Of a stretch of 33,378 nucleotides of DNA, positions 1-7,334 are shown piece after piece; the first letter of the stretch is position 1, and each line of letters opens with the position of its first letter. A program made the position numbers and the translations under genes. This DNA is from an uncultured Eubacteriales bacterium (lineage in GTDB: Bacteria > Bacillota > Clostridia > Peptostreptococcales > Anaerovoracaceae): assembly GCA_902775345.1 (NCBI GenBank), contig CACYLW010000015.1, positions 1 through 33,378 of the forward strand, given 5' to 3'. The notes beneath the pieces were generated by a model, which was not told where the DNA came from, made no database searches, and was given only the letters and a program-made list of their open reading frames with translations.

Positions 1-129
1 GACCGTAGACTGAAGGTACCAAACGCCGTTGCAACAGTAAACAAGATCTTTTTTGATGTTTTTTTGTTTCAGAACTCGGTTTTAATTTTTCATTCTAAGG
101 TTTTGACATCTATAGTGTATCGCAGTATG

Positions 130-147
130 TGTCCGGAAAAGCGGACA
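130..147. repeat. Short inverted repeat beside the terminator
   Basis: Six-base arms TGTCCG and CGGACA enclose a six-base loop. The repeat sits two bases from the terminator hairpin at 150-177, so a transcript running leftward out of the serine hydrolase gene would fold two hairpins in tandem. There is no T-run after this one on either strand. The rest of 1-235 shows no convincing gene; it is AT-rich intergenic DNA. Confidence 0.45.
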
Positions 148-149
148 GT

Positions 150-177
150 AAAAAGCGCCCTCACCGGACGCTTTTTT
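150..177. terminator. Bidirectional rho-independent terminator
   Basis: The arms AAAAAGCGCCC and GGACGCTTTTT pair over 11 positions (one G-T) around a TCACC loop. T-runs follow the hairpin on both strands. It lies about 60 bases beyond the stop of the serine hydrolase gene, so it should end the epimerase/hydrolase operon on the minus strand. It could equally end a plus-strand gene entering from the left; only a few in-frame codons of such a gene would lie in the window, so this cannot be tested here. Confidence 0.85.
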
Positions 178-235
178 ACGTTTCCATGCATTTTGTATTT
201 GCAATTTATATTATTTAAAAACTATATGTTCCTGG

Positions 236-1660
236 CTATACACGTTTGAACATTTCAGGTTTAATGCCCGGCGTACCCTCCATCACAACGGCCAGGCCGG
301 CGATCTCCCCGTCCTCATAAACAGCCTCTGCCGGTACCGCAGTTCCGAGAACAGGCAGCATCAGATCAAAGGTATCATAATTGTAATGTATAAGCATTGC
401 CGGCAGTCCATTCCACGTACCTGCGAGGCCCTGTTCTGTCATGGCAAATTCCATCGTACCGAATCCGGGATGCTCATACTTGCCAGCATATTCCCCGAAC
501 GGTCTGGCTGGTGTCGTATCCGGCACTTTCGCCTCTTCCTTTGCCTGCATTCCTGCCATCATGCCGCTCATCAGGTTCGCGAATACTTCGTTGAACCTTG
601 CTGACCAGTCAGGAATATCCTCCACTCCCAGCGCCTCGTCCGAAGCATAATGGCCGAGCGCATTGACAGAGAAACTCGAAGTCGCATTGGAGAGCGCCAC
701 TACAGCGAATTTTTCATCCGGAATCAAGGTCATCTGTGCGGAGAATCCATTGGTGTTGCCTCCATGGTTGATCAACTTCTTTCCTCTGTAAATATCAGTG
801 AACCAGCCGAGTCCGTACTCTGCGCTCTCTGTTTCCGGAAAGTCCCAGAAGTACGGGGTTCCATTCATCTGAGGACTGTGCATCTCGTTCATCATGGCCT
901 CGCTGACAAGACGCTTGCCTTCCCATGTGCCATCTCCCAGCTGGAACAGTGCAAATTTTGCCATGTCTTCTGCTGTCGAAACTATGGCTCCGGATGGTCC
1001 GAAAGCGCCGAGGTGCATGTATGGAGGTTCCATAAATCCATCCCCGGCAAACACATAGCCCTTTGATGTTTTCTCGTACTTGCTGAGCGACTCGACCTCG
1101 AAATCACTTGACGCCATTCCGAGCGGCGCAAAGATCCTTTCTCTGACAAAATCTTCATATGTCTTTCCGGAAAGCACGTCAACGAGGTATCCCGCCAGCG
1201 ATACCATCTGGTTTGAGTACATGAACTGCGTGCGGAAAGGTGCGAATGTCTGCAGATACTCAAGGGATCTGACCATTTTTCTCTTGTCATCCGTTGCGGC
1301 GTATATCGCCTGCAAGTCGTATTTCGGAGTTCCGGTGCGATGGCACATGAGATCTCTGGCTGTGACATTCTCCGTCAGTTCCTCATTGTTGAGTTTAAGC
1401 CATGGGATGTATTTGATAACAGGTGCATCCCAGTCCAACTTGCCTTCATCAGCAAGCATCGCCAAAGCCAGCGATGTGAAAGTCTTGGTGATCGAACCGA
1501 TCGGGAGCACAGTATCTCCTGTCATCGGCAGGTCTTCCTCAACGTTTCTCTTTCCGTAGCCTTCCACGCTTACGATCTGACCATTTTTGATCAGAGCGAC
1601 GCTCATTCCGGCTACATGATAGTCTTCCATAAGTTTTGCGATCGTTTTTTCCATCTGCAT
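236..1660 (-). CDS. Class C beta-lactamase-like serine hydrolase
   Basis: 474 residues. This is a penicillin-binding-protein/class C beta-lactamase fold hydrolase, a family that includes D-alanyl peptidases and esterases. The SxxK motif is S56-I-T-K59, the second motif is Y148-S-N150, and H299-G-G replaces the third KTG-type motif. The final 90 or so residues form a small beta-rich domain like those found after this fold. No signal peptide is visible, so it is probably cytoplasmic. I chose the ATG at 1660 because an AAGGGG ribosome binding site precedes it; a longer reading frame to 1705 would overlap the upstream gene and has no such site. The upstream dipeptide epimerase gene ends two bases before, so the two are co-transcribed. 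A role in handling peptidoglycan-derived or other D-amino-acid peptides is inferred from this pairing. The substrate cannot be read from sequence. Confidence 0.88.
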   Translation of the reverse strand: MQMEKTIAKLMEDYHVAGMSVALIKNGQIVSVEGYGKRNVEEDLPMTGDTVLPIGSITKTFTSLALAMLADEGKLDWDAPVIKYIPWLKLNNEELTENVTARDLMCHRTGTPKYDLQAIYAATDDKRKMVRSLEYLQTFAPFRTQFMYSNQMVSLAGYLVDVLSGKTYEDFVRERIFAPLGMASSDFEVESLSKYEKTSKGYVFAGDGFMEPPYMHLGAFGPSGAIVSTAEDMAKFALFQLGDGTWEGKRLVSEAMMNEMHSPQMNGTPYFWDFPETESAEYGLGWFTDIYRGKKLINHGGNTNGFSAQMTLIPDEKFAVVALSNATSSFSVNALGHYASDEALGVEDIPDWSARFNEVFANLMSGMMAGMQAKEEAKVPDTTPARPFGEYAGKYEHPGFGTMEFAMTEQGLAGTWNGLPAMLIHYNYDTFDLMLPVLGTAVPAEAVYEDGEIAGLAVVMEGTPGIKPEMFKRV

Positions 1661-1662
1661 GA

Positions 1663-2730
1663 TCAATCCCCTTTCACAATACACCCTATTCCCGGAACAT
1701 CCCAAAGTGTCACATGACCTCCACGGTGATCGAACCCACCGTATACGTCTTCCTGCTTTAATATATAAACCGAATCCAGATCAACATCTTTTATGTTTTC
1801 AGTTGCAGCCGCAAGGTGCATCCCGGCAAGGTTGCCCAGTGTGCTCTCGCCCATGCATCCGATCATGCACGGTATCCCCGCACCTTCACATATAGCAGCG
1901 ATCTTGATTGCGTTATATATGCCTCCGCATTTCATCAGCTTGATGTTCACAACATCAACAGCCCGCATTGATGTCAGCCTTGCGGCATCATAGATCGAAT
2001 GGCAGCTCTCGTCCGCCGCGATCAGGATATCCGCCCTCCTTGTTATTTCCGCCAGACCCTCGAAATCGAAGTCCTTTACCGGCTGCTCTATAAGATCCAC
2101 GCCGAGTTCAGCAAGCCTGCGGCTTACGATGATCGTGTCCTTTACAGACCAGCCCTGATTTGCATCGATCCTTATCTTTATGCTGTCCCCGACCGCCTCA
2201 CGGATTGCTCTTATCCTCTCCGCGTCTGTTGCGATGTCTTCACCCAGCTTCACCTTGATGATCTCAAAGCCTTTGCCTACCCATGATTTTGCATCAGCAG
2301 CCATGGTGTCCGGATCGTTTATGCCTATCGTCACATCTGAATGGATATGCGGATCGTTTCCTCCCAGAAACTTGTAAAGCGGGACTCCTGCGGCCTTTGC
2401 AGCGATATCATAACAGGCGATGTCTATGCCGGCTTTGATCGCGCCGTTGCCTGCGTACATGCTGTCCATCACACGGTGAATAGCGCCTATCGCGCGCGGA
2501 TCCATGCCGATGAGAGCTTTCTTAAGATCGTTTCCTACCGATATCACTGTCTCCAGATTATCTCCCGTGACATAAGAAAAAGGCGCCGCTTCTCCAAAGC
2601 CGGTTATGCCTTCATCCGTAGTCATTCTGACTATGCATGTCTCCATGTCTACGATCGTAGCAAAAGCGACTTTCATCGGTTCTTCGAACCTGAAGCTGCG
2701 CACTTCAAACTGAATGTCTTTGATTTTCAT
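1663..2730 (-). CDS. Dipeptide epimerase (enolase superfamily, L-Ala-D/L-Glu type)
   Basis: 355 residues from the ATG at 2730, which has a GGTGG ribosome binding site. It belongs to the muconate-lactonizing/dipeptide epimerase subgroup of the enolase superfamily. An N-terminal capping domain (about 1-115) precedes a TIM barrel. The KxK pair is K159 and K161, metal ligands are D189, E215 and D240, the opposite catalytic lysine is K264, and a C-terminal DVD motif (about 315-317) is present. In characterised L-Ala-D/L-Glu epimerases this DxD binds the substrate amino group, so dipeptide epimerisation is likely; exact dipeptide specificity is not certain. It is first in a two-gene operon with a serine hydrolase and has its own promoter and palindromic operator at 2765-2816. 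The likely role is use of murein-derived or other dipeptides. Confidence 0.9.
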   Translation of the reverse strand: MKIKDIQFEVRSFRFEEPMKVAFATIVDMETCIVRMTTDEGITGFGEAAPFSYVTGDNLETVISVGNDLKKALIGMDPRAIGAIHRVMDSMYAGNGAIKAGIDIACYDIAAKAAGVPLYKFLGGNDPHIHSDVTIGINDPDTMAADAKSWVGKGFEIIKVKLGEDIATDAERIRAIREAVGDSIKIRIDANQGWSVKDTIIVSRRLAELGVDLIEQPVKDFDFEGLAEITRRADILIAADESCHSIYDAARLTSMRAVDVVNIKLMKCGGIYNAIKIAAICEGAGIPCMIGCMGESTLGNLAGMHLAAATENIKDVDLDSVYILKQEDVYGGFDHRGGHVTLWDVPGIGCIVKGD

Positions 2731-2764
2731 TGTATCCACCCACTGCCGATATACCCTTTGTCTT

Positions 2765-2793
2765 ATTATATTTGGCATACCGCAAATTGTAAA
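2765..2793 (-). promoter_or_regulatory. Sigma-A type promoter of the epimerase operon
   Basis: On the minus strand, TTTACA (2793-2788) and TATAAT (2770-2765) are separated by exactly 17 bases. The -10 box is perfect and the -35 box matches five of six positions. The predicted transcription start is near 2758, giving a leader of about 28 bases before the ATG at 2730. The -35 box is part of the right arm of the palindrome at 2788-2816. Confidence 0.8.
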
Positions 2794-2816
2794 CCATTGT
2801 ATTTCTATGGTTTACA
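2788..2816. promoter_or_regulatory. Perfect palindromic operator overlapping the -35 box
   Basis: TGTAAACCAT, nine unpaired bases, then ATGGTTTACA: ten-base arms with no mismatch. The inner arm contains the -35 hexamer of the epimerase promoter, so a dimeric regulator bound here would compete with RNA polymerase. The half-site resembles the TTGTAAACC/GGTTTACAA arms of the E. coli BirA operator, but the spacing is 13 bases between the shared octamers rather than about 16, and no biotin gene is nearby. The regulator is unknown. Confidence 0.75.
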
Positions 2817-2869
2817 TATGTATGGGTTTCTGCATTGGATAATTTTTCACTTTTCTCCCCAGTGCTGTC

Positions 2870-3544
2870 TCAAAACAACAGACCGGTGTTGATCCCCGCA
2901 AGCCCCGGGATCTCTTTTGCGCTGTCTATAAGAATGTCTGCGCCGTATTCCTCAAGTTCCGATCTCGGCCTGAATCCCCATGTGACGCCTACTGCAGTCA
3001 CCCCGGCGTTGCGGGCGGTCAGCATGTCGGTATTGGTGTCACCGAAATACAGGCACTCGTCCTTACCTGCTCCGAACTTATCGAGTATCTCGAATACTCC
3101 CGCAGGATCAGGCTTTATAGGAATAAGATCAGTCTGCCCCTGTATATGATCGAACAGGCCTTTGCCGAAAATGGTCTCTACCACGCCTATGGCGCTTTCG
3201 TGCGGTTTGTTGCTGAAAACCGCGATCTTCACGCCGTGACGCTTAAGCTCCTCAAGCGCCCACACCATGTGATCGTAAGGCACCACATGATATGCCGGGT
3301 CCTCCTGCATCCAGGCACGGCACTTGGGGAGGCCTTCTTCCAGATGCGAAGCATCAGTGTCGCCTGCGGCGATCAGCGCCCTTTTAAGCGCATTTTTGAT
3401 GCCGTCCCCGGCAAAGTAATTAAAGGCCTCCACAGGCTGCGCAGGCAGGCCGTAAAGCGCCAGAGTCATGTTCACAGGTCTGGCTATAGACTCCTGAGTC
3501 GCAGCCAGAGTTCCATCCAGGTCAAAGATGCAGATTTTTATCAC
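2870..3544 (-). CDS. HAD-superfamily phosphatase, phosphoglycolate phosphatase-like
   Basis: 224 residues. This is a HAD-IA hydrolase with an alpha-helical cap. Motif I is D8-L-D10-G-T, motif II is S111-N-K, the motif III lysine is K144 in IKPDP, and motif IV is GDTNTD at 168-173. The length and cap fit the Gph/PGMB/pyrophosphatase PpaX group, whose substrates cannot be told apart by eye. The start is GTG (3544-3542), preceded by AAGGA seven bases away; there is no better ATG. It follows the YhhN-family gene by 56 bases and is probably last in the long cluster that begins at 10887. No terminator is visible between its stop and the palindrome of the next operon. Confidence 0.87.
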   Translation of the reverse strand: MIKICIFDLDGTLAATQESIARPVNMTLALYGLPAQPVEAFNYFAGDGIKNALKRALIAAGDTDASHLEEGLPKCRAWMQEDPAYHVVPYDHMVWALEELKRHGVKIAVFSNKPHESAIGVVETIFGKGLFDHIQGQTDLIPIKPDPAGVFEILDKFGAGKDECLYFGDTNTDMLTARNAGVTAVGVTWGFRPRSELEEYGADILIDSAKEIPGLAGINTGLLF

Positions 3545-3600
3545 GATATTGTCCTTATTATCCTTCCGTTGTAAGTATTGATTGTATGTGTTGGATCAGC

Positions 3601-4263
3601 TTATGCCAGCAGGGTCAGGCTGAATGCGATCAGCAGCTGTCCCGCATAGTACAGTGAAATGTTTGTGTTGCGGAGGCTCTGTCTGAACTCACTTCCGAAC
3701 GTATTCAATATAAGCACGATGTCGCTCACCAGAAAGAGCGCAGCGCCTATTGCAAACACGATGTTGAACGCGGAACCTGATGCTGCCACGTTGCCTATCG
3801 CCACGCAGTTGAGCAGCATTATGGCGCCGATATACACCACGCCGAATATCTTGAATGCCGGCTTTGCCGTGATGCGGCTGAAGATCCACACCATGAGAAG
3901 CGCTGTCAGAACGATTCCGCTGATGATGCAGACAAGCTTGTACGAGCACAGCGGCAGCACGGCCGCCAGATACATGATGTGTCCGGTCAGGAACACCACG
4001 ATGCCTATCAGGAATATGAGCTGGCCTTTTTCCTTGAATACCATCCTGAGATTCAGCATCACGTCGGCGGTGCTACCGATGATCAGTCCTGCTACTATCA
4101 GATTCGAGACGTGGCTGCCCGGGCTGCACATAAGTCCGATGACCACGAAACACAGCGATGCAAGACCTTTCAGGATCACTGCCTTTACGTACTCCTCCTT
4201 GCTCTCGGCTCTGAGGAAGAAGCGCGCCAGTACCGCGCACAAAACTACCAGAATATACAGCAT
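3601..4263 (-). CDS. YhhN family membrane protein, lysoplasmalogenase-like (copy 1)
   Basis: 220 residues, nearly all hydrophobic, with seven to eight predicted membrane helices. It matches the YhhN/TMEM86 family, whose characterised members hydrolyse the vinyl-ether bond of lysoplasmalogens. Visible family features are an acidic residue in a helix (D67, STADVMLN), a histidine in the next helix (H95, GHIMYLA) and the late S180-D181 pair (LFLVSDIV). The ATG at 4263 has an excellent AAAGGGGG site; a longer frame to 4416 would overlap the upstream gene and adds a polar, non-membrane tail. It is 17 bases behind an unknown membrane protein gene. A second, divergent YhhN gene lies about 2.4 kb upstream. 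Enzymatic activity is inferred from family only. Confidence 0.8.
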   Translation of the reverse strand: MLYILVVLCAVLARFFLRAESKEEYVKAVILKGLASLCFVVIGLMCSPGSHVSNLIVAGLIIGSTADVMLNLRMVFKEKGQLIFLIGIVVFLTGHIMYLAAVLPLCSYKLVCIISGIVLTALLMVWIFSRITAKPAFKIFGVVYIGAIMLLNCVAIGNVAASGSAFNIVFAIGAALFLVSDIVLILNTFGSEFRQSLRNTNISLYYAGQLLIAFSLTLLA

Positions 4264-4280
4264 GTACGGTCCCCCTTTAT

Positions 4281-4802
4281 CTATAGACCCAGTGTTCCTC
4301 CTTCGTATAGCAGGCGTGTCGGAAAAAGAAACAGATACGGCGCGGTTATGAGCGCAAGCCTGATCGCAGAACGCTTTACCTGCTGCGGATCCAGGCCCGC
4401 CCTGCGGAGTATCCATTTATCCAGGAAACAGATGCAGGCTGCGGAAACCGCAATGCCTGCAAATACGATGAGCAGGCCGGGCAGGTTTGAAAACGGATCA
4501 AACATAATCGCACTTCCGATATCCTGTGCTTTTTCGCTGCTCTCTCCGAGCACCAGCGATGCTCCGAGCAGGATCAGTGCTCCCGCAAGGTCGCTCAGAA
4601 ATCCGGCAATGCAGATCTTCCATGTGTGCTTTCTGCAGAAAAGGCCTTTATCCGGCATGTCTCCCAGGCTCCACCTGAGCACCACCCTGTCGATGATATA
4701 GTTGAGCGGTATCAGCACAAGCCACAGATACGACGGCAGAAAGATGAGCAGCCACAGCGGCAGCAGAATATTATATAGTTTTATGCCATTATCGTTGTTC
4801 AA
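4281..4802 (-). CDS. Unknown four-helix membrane protein
   Basis: 173 residues, not recognised. Hydrophobic stretches at about 9-35, 64-87, 105-126 and 142-160 suggest four membrane helices, with a basic loop after the first and a short cytoplasmic-looking segment around residue 130. The start codon is TTG (4802-4800) with AGGA eight bases upstream; there is no in-frame ATG near the N-terminus, so the TTG start is well supported. It lies between a CPBP protease gene and a YhhN gene in the same direction, with gaps of 60 and 17 bases. Context suggests a membrane or lipid-linked role, but nothing in the sequence defines a function. Confidence 0.7.
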   Translation of the reverse strand: MNNDNGIKLYNILLPLWLLIFLPSYLWLVLIPLNYIIDRVVLRWSLGDMPDKGLFCRKHTWKICIAGFLSDLAGALILLGASLVLGESSEKAQDIGSAIMFDPFSNLPGLLIVFAGIAVSAACICFLDKWILRRAGLDPQQVKRSAIRLALITAPYLFLFPTRLLYEGGTLGL

Positions 4803-4862
4803 GTGAAGATTCCTTTTGTCTTCGGCTGCAGGGCTTGCAGTCTGAGGATGTCCTGTCTGCGA

Positions 4863-5579
4863 TCAGTCAGCGCCGGCTGTTTTTCCTCTGGACACGAGTA
4901 TGACCGCGTATGCCGCCTCAAGAACAAGCATCACGACAAAGGCGATGACGACCGGTACAGGTGTTGTGCTTGAGGCTCCGAACATATGGTTTGTTATGTC
5001 TATGGCGGCGTGCGCGAGTATGCATGAGAAGAGGTCGCCTGTTGTGATGAAGATGGCTCCGAATACAAGTCCGACCACTACTGCGTAGCCGGTCTGCACC
5101 AGAATCTGTACGATGCTTCCACCGCCGGCGATATTCGTCAGGTGGATGATCCCGAAGAACAGTGCAGGTATAAGCAGCGCTTCCATGTCGCTCTTGCTGC
5201 TCTCTTTGAGGTTGTTGATAAATATGCCGCGGAACACGACTTCTTCGAAGACCGCCGGCGCGAGTCCGAGGAGCAGGATCTCCGCAGTGAACGGATGGAA
5301 TTCTCCGTTCGTCATGAAGTGGTCGAATACGTTCCAGAGCGCAAAGATGAGCGCCGGCAGCATGACTATGAATCCCGAGAATTGTTTTTTACCTTTAAGA
5401 CAGTTCCTGAAGACGATCAGCAGAACTATTCCCGCAAGGATCCTTCCTATCGCCATGCTGAGCTCGTTCCCGATACCTGCCGTCTGGCAAGGTATCCCAA
5501 ATACCAGAGCCAGCGCGAATGCCGCGATTATTAGTAATATTTCAAATAAAACGGGTGATTTGACTGCCAGCTTTTTCAT
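4863..5579 (-). CDS. CPBP family intramembrane metalloprotease
   Basis: 238 residues with about seven or eight membrane helices. It carries the CPBP (Abi/Rce1-like) motifs: E112-E113 with R117 in EEVVFRG, H146 in FGIIHL, and H190 with D194 in HAAID. In this family the two glutamates and the histidines form the active centre for intramembrane cleavage or prenyl-protein processing. Bacterial members often act in bacteriocin immunity or membrane protein maturation, but no bacteriocin gene is visible here. The ATG at 5579 has GGGAGA nine bases upstream. It is flanked by an alpha/beta hydrolase gene and an unknown membrane protein gene in the same operon. The third motif has Asp where many members have Asn. 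Confidence 0.87.
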   Translation of the reverse strand: MKKLAVKSPVLFEILLIIAAFALALVFGIPCQTAGIGNELSMAIGRILAGIVLLIVFRNCLKGKKQFSGFIVMLPALIFALWNVFDHFMTNGEFHPFTAEILLLGLAPAVFEEVVFRGIFINNLKESSKSDMEALLIPALFFGIIHLTNIAGGGSIVQILVQTGYAVVVGLVFGAIFITTGDLFSCILAHAAIDITNHMFGASSTTPVPVVIAFVVMLVLEAAYAVILVSRGKTAGAD

Positions 5580-5648
5580 ATGTTGTTCTCTCCCGTTTTT
5601 TTCTGTGTTTCGATCCGCCTGTCAGGCTGGAATCAGTACTCGCAATTA

Positions 5649-6578
5649 TTAATGGTCGTGTATGAACTCCGCGATGTCGGATATCACTTCTTCGCCGATG
5701 TGACGTTCAACGCCGTACTCTTTCGATGCCTTGAGAATGTCATCGTAGATCGCGGTAACGAAGCAGTGGTTGAGATCCGGATAAAGCTTGTATGTGATGT
5801 TGTCACGGCCTGCGAGGATCTCCCTGAATGCCTTGAAATCATCATCGGCAAGCACCTGGAAATCCCTGCCGCCCTGCATTATCAGGACAGCCTTGCTGCT
5901 TTCGAGCAGATAATCCGCTGCTGTCTTCTGCCCCATCTCCTTGAAGTAGTAGAGCGAAATGTTTCCTGCGAATTTCTTCTTTTTCGCCTCTTCGTCACTC
6001 AGGTCATACAGGCCTTTGAATTTCTTTGCAAAATATTTTCCCTCGAGACCGGTCACCAGACCAAGCACCGGATTATTCCCTTTCCGGCTCTGCTCAAGCT
6101 GCCTGAGCACGATCTCTTCGAGGCGGTGCGGTGTTCCGGCCATCAGTATCAGACCTTTTACGTTCCCGCCTTCAGCATCGATCCTCGGCGCGAGCATTGC
6201 TCCCATGCTGTGTCCGAGGATGAAAATATTACTGCTGTCAATGCGCCTGTCGTTTCTGAGCATGGCGAGCGCCAGCAAAACGTCATCGATCGTTTCCTCT
6301 TTCACGCTCATTCCGGATGCGTTGGCTTTCATCATTTTGCGTCCGTGCACGAACGTGCGCTTGTCGTATCTCAGCGACGCGATGCCATACGCTGCCAGTC
6401 CGTCAGCCAGATCCCTGAAAGGTGTCAGTCTGAGCACCTTTTCATCCATGTTGCTTGCACCCGAACCATGCACCATGACGACAGCAGGAACCGGTCCTGC
6501 CGCTCCGTCAGGTAACGTAAGCATTCCGTTGAGCGGATATTCAGTTCCCTGTCCTATGACTGTTTTTTCTCTGTACAT
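5649..6578 (-). CDS. Alpha/beta hydrolase (dienelactone hydrolase/esterase-like)
   Basis: 309 residues from the ATG at 6578, which has a strong AGGGAGG site; an upstream in-frame ATG would run into the preceding gene. HGSG (37-40) forms the oxyanion region. The nucleophile elbow is G-H-S124-M-G, with D239 (QGGRDFQ) and H271 (DLNHCF) completing the triad. A helical lid with many lysines (about 165-215) separates the strands. The family hydrolyses esters or peptides of small substrates. No signal peptide is visible, so it is likely cytoplasmic. It sits between a YhhN gene and a CPBP gene, 56 bases after the former, which suggests but does not prove an acyl-ester or lipid substrate. Confidence 0.85.
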   Translation of the reverse strand: MYREKTVIGQGTEYPLNGMLTLPDGAAGPVPAVVMVHGSGASNMDEKVLRLTPFRDLADGLAAYGIASLRYDKRTFVHGRKMMKANASGMSVKEETIDDVLLALAMLRNDRRIDSSNIFILGHSMGAMLAPRIDAEGGNVKGLILMAGTPHRLEEIVLRQLEQSRKGNNPVLGLVTGLEGKYFAKKFKGLYDLSDEEAKKKKFAGNISLYYFKEMGQKTAADYLLESSKAVLIMQGGRDFQVLADDDFKAFREILAGRDNITYKLYPDLNHCFVTAIYDDILKASKEYGVERHIGEEVISDIAEFIHDH

Positions 6579-6634
6579 ATTGAGCCTCCCTGATGTGCAT
6601 GCAGCAGCCTGCGTGACTGTACACGGCTGAAGTT

Positions 6635-7303
6635 TTAAACATAAACGGTGCTCAGCACTATCAGAAGCAGTCCGCCGAAGTATGTGAGACTGTTGAGCCT
6701 GACGAGCCATTTGTTGTTGTTCATGATGTATCTGTATACATTCAGGTCGATGTCAGAGATCATGAACAGGAATGATCCGAGGCCCAGCATCACATAGCTT
6801 GTTCCCGGCAGCATTATCATCAGTGCAAGTCCTGTAATGCCGTGCATGAATATCGATGAAAGATAGAATATCATCGGGCCGCGCATCTTGCCCATCCTGA
6901 TCTTCTCAGGCCACCGTCCCGTGGCAAATATTACTATTGCCAGCATGACAGCAACTACTGCGAATGTCCATGCGAAATCCTTGAACCGGTATCCACCTTT
7001 GTCTACCAGTATAATCTGCTCATACAGCGTAAAGCAGATGTTGCCTGCAAGGAAGAAATCGCCTCCCCGGCCGAAATCAAACACGAGGAATATGTCTCCC
7101 AGCCATGCCAGTATGAGGGCGGCCATGAGCAATGTCTGATAGCTTGCGAACTCATAGTTTCTGAAGAATGTAACGAACGCAAGCGTCAGATACATGGTTG
7201 CCATGAAATACTTGTTGATGGCCCTGTGCTTGATGTTGCCTGACGTTCTGGTCTTGAAATAGCAGCACAGAGCGATCAGATAAATAGCTATGAATATGAT
7301 CAT
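6635..7303 (-). CDS. YhhN family membrane protein, divergent (copy 2)
   Basis: 222 residues with about eight membrane helices. It fits the YhhN/lysoplasmalogenase family through the acidic helix motif (D70 in LAWLGDIFLVF), the late S183-D184 pair (FLFMISDID) and the C-terminal small-residue helix (YFGGLLLIVLS). It is only distantly similar to copy 1 (3601-4263). The helix that usually carries a conserved histidine reads FTLYEQ around residue 91, so that histidine seems to be replaced; copy 1 keeps it. The ATG at 7303 has AGGA eight bases upstream. It follows the 2Fe-2S reductase gene by 31 bases. It may be a binding or regulatory paralogue, or the alignment in this helix may be off. Confidence 0.75.
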   Translation of the reverse strand: MIIFIAIYLIALCCYFKTRTSGNIKHRAINKYFMATMYLTLAFVTFFRNYEFASYQTLLMAALILAWLGDIFLVFDFGRGGDFFLAGNICFTLYEQIILVDKGGYRFKDFAWTFAVVAVMLAIVIFATGRWPEKIRMGKMRGPMIFYLSSIFMHGITGLALMIMLPGTSYVMLGLGSFLFMISDIDLNVYRYIMNNNKWLVRLNSLTYFGGLLLIVLSTVYV

Positions 7304-7334
7304 TTTTCTTTTCCTGCCTAATCCACTAAAACTA

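Noticed and set aside
103-131. Plus-strand TTGACA-N17-TATGTG resembling a promoter
   Set aside because: The -10 box matches only three of six bases, and any transcript would end about 40 bases later at the terminator. Chance in AT-rich DNA is more likely.
64-249. Plus-strand 61-residue frame at the left edge
   Set aside because: It runs straight through a terminator hairpin and is composed of AT-rich codons with no ribosome binding site or recognisable sequence.
2787-2817. Calling the palindrome a BirA (biotin) operator
   Set aside because: The arms look alike, but the spacing is too short and no biotin synthesis or transport gene is present. Recorded as an operator for an unknown regulator instead.
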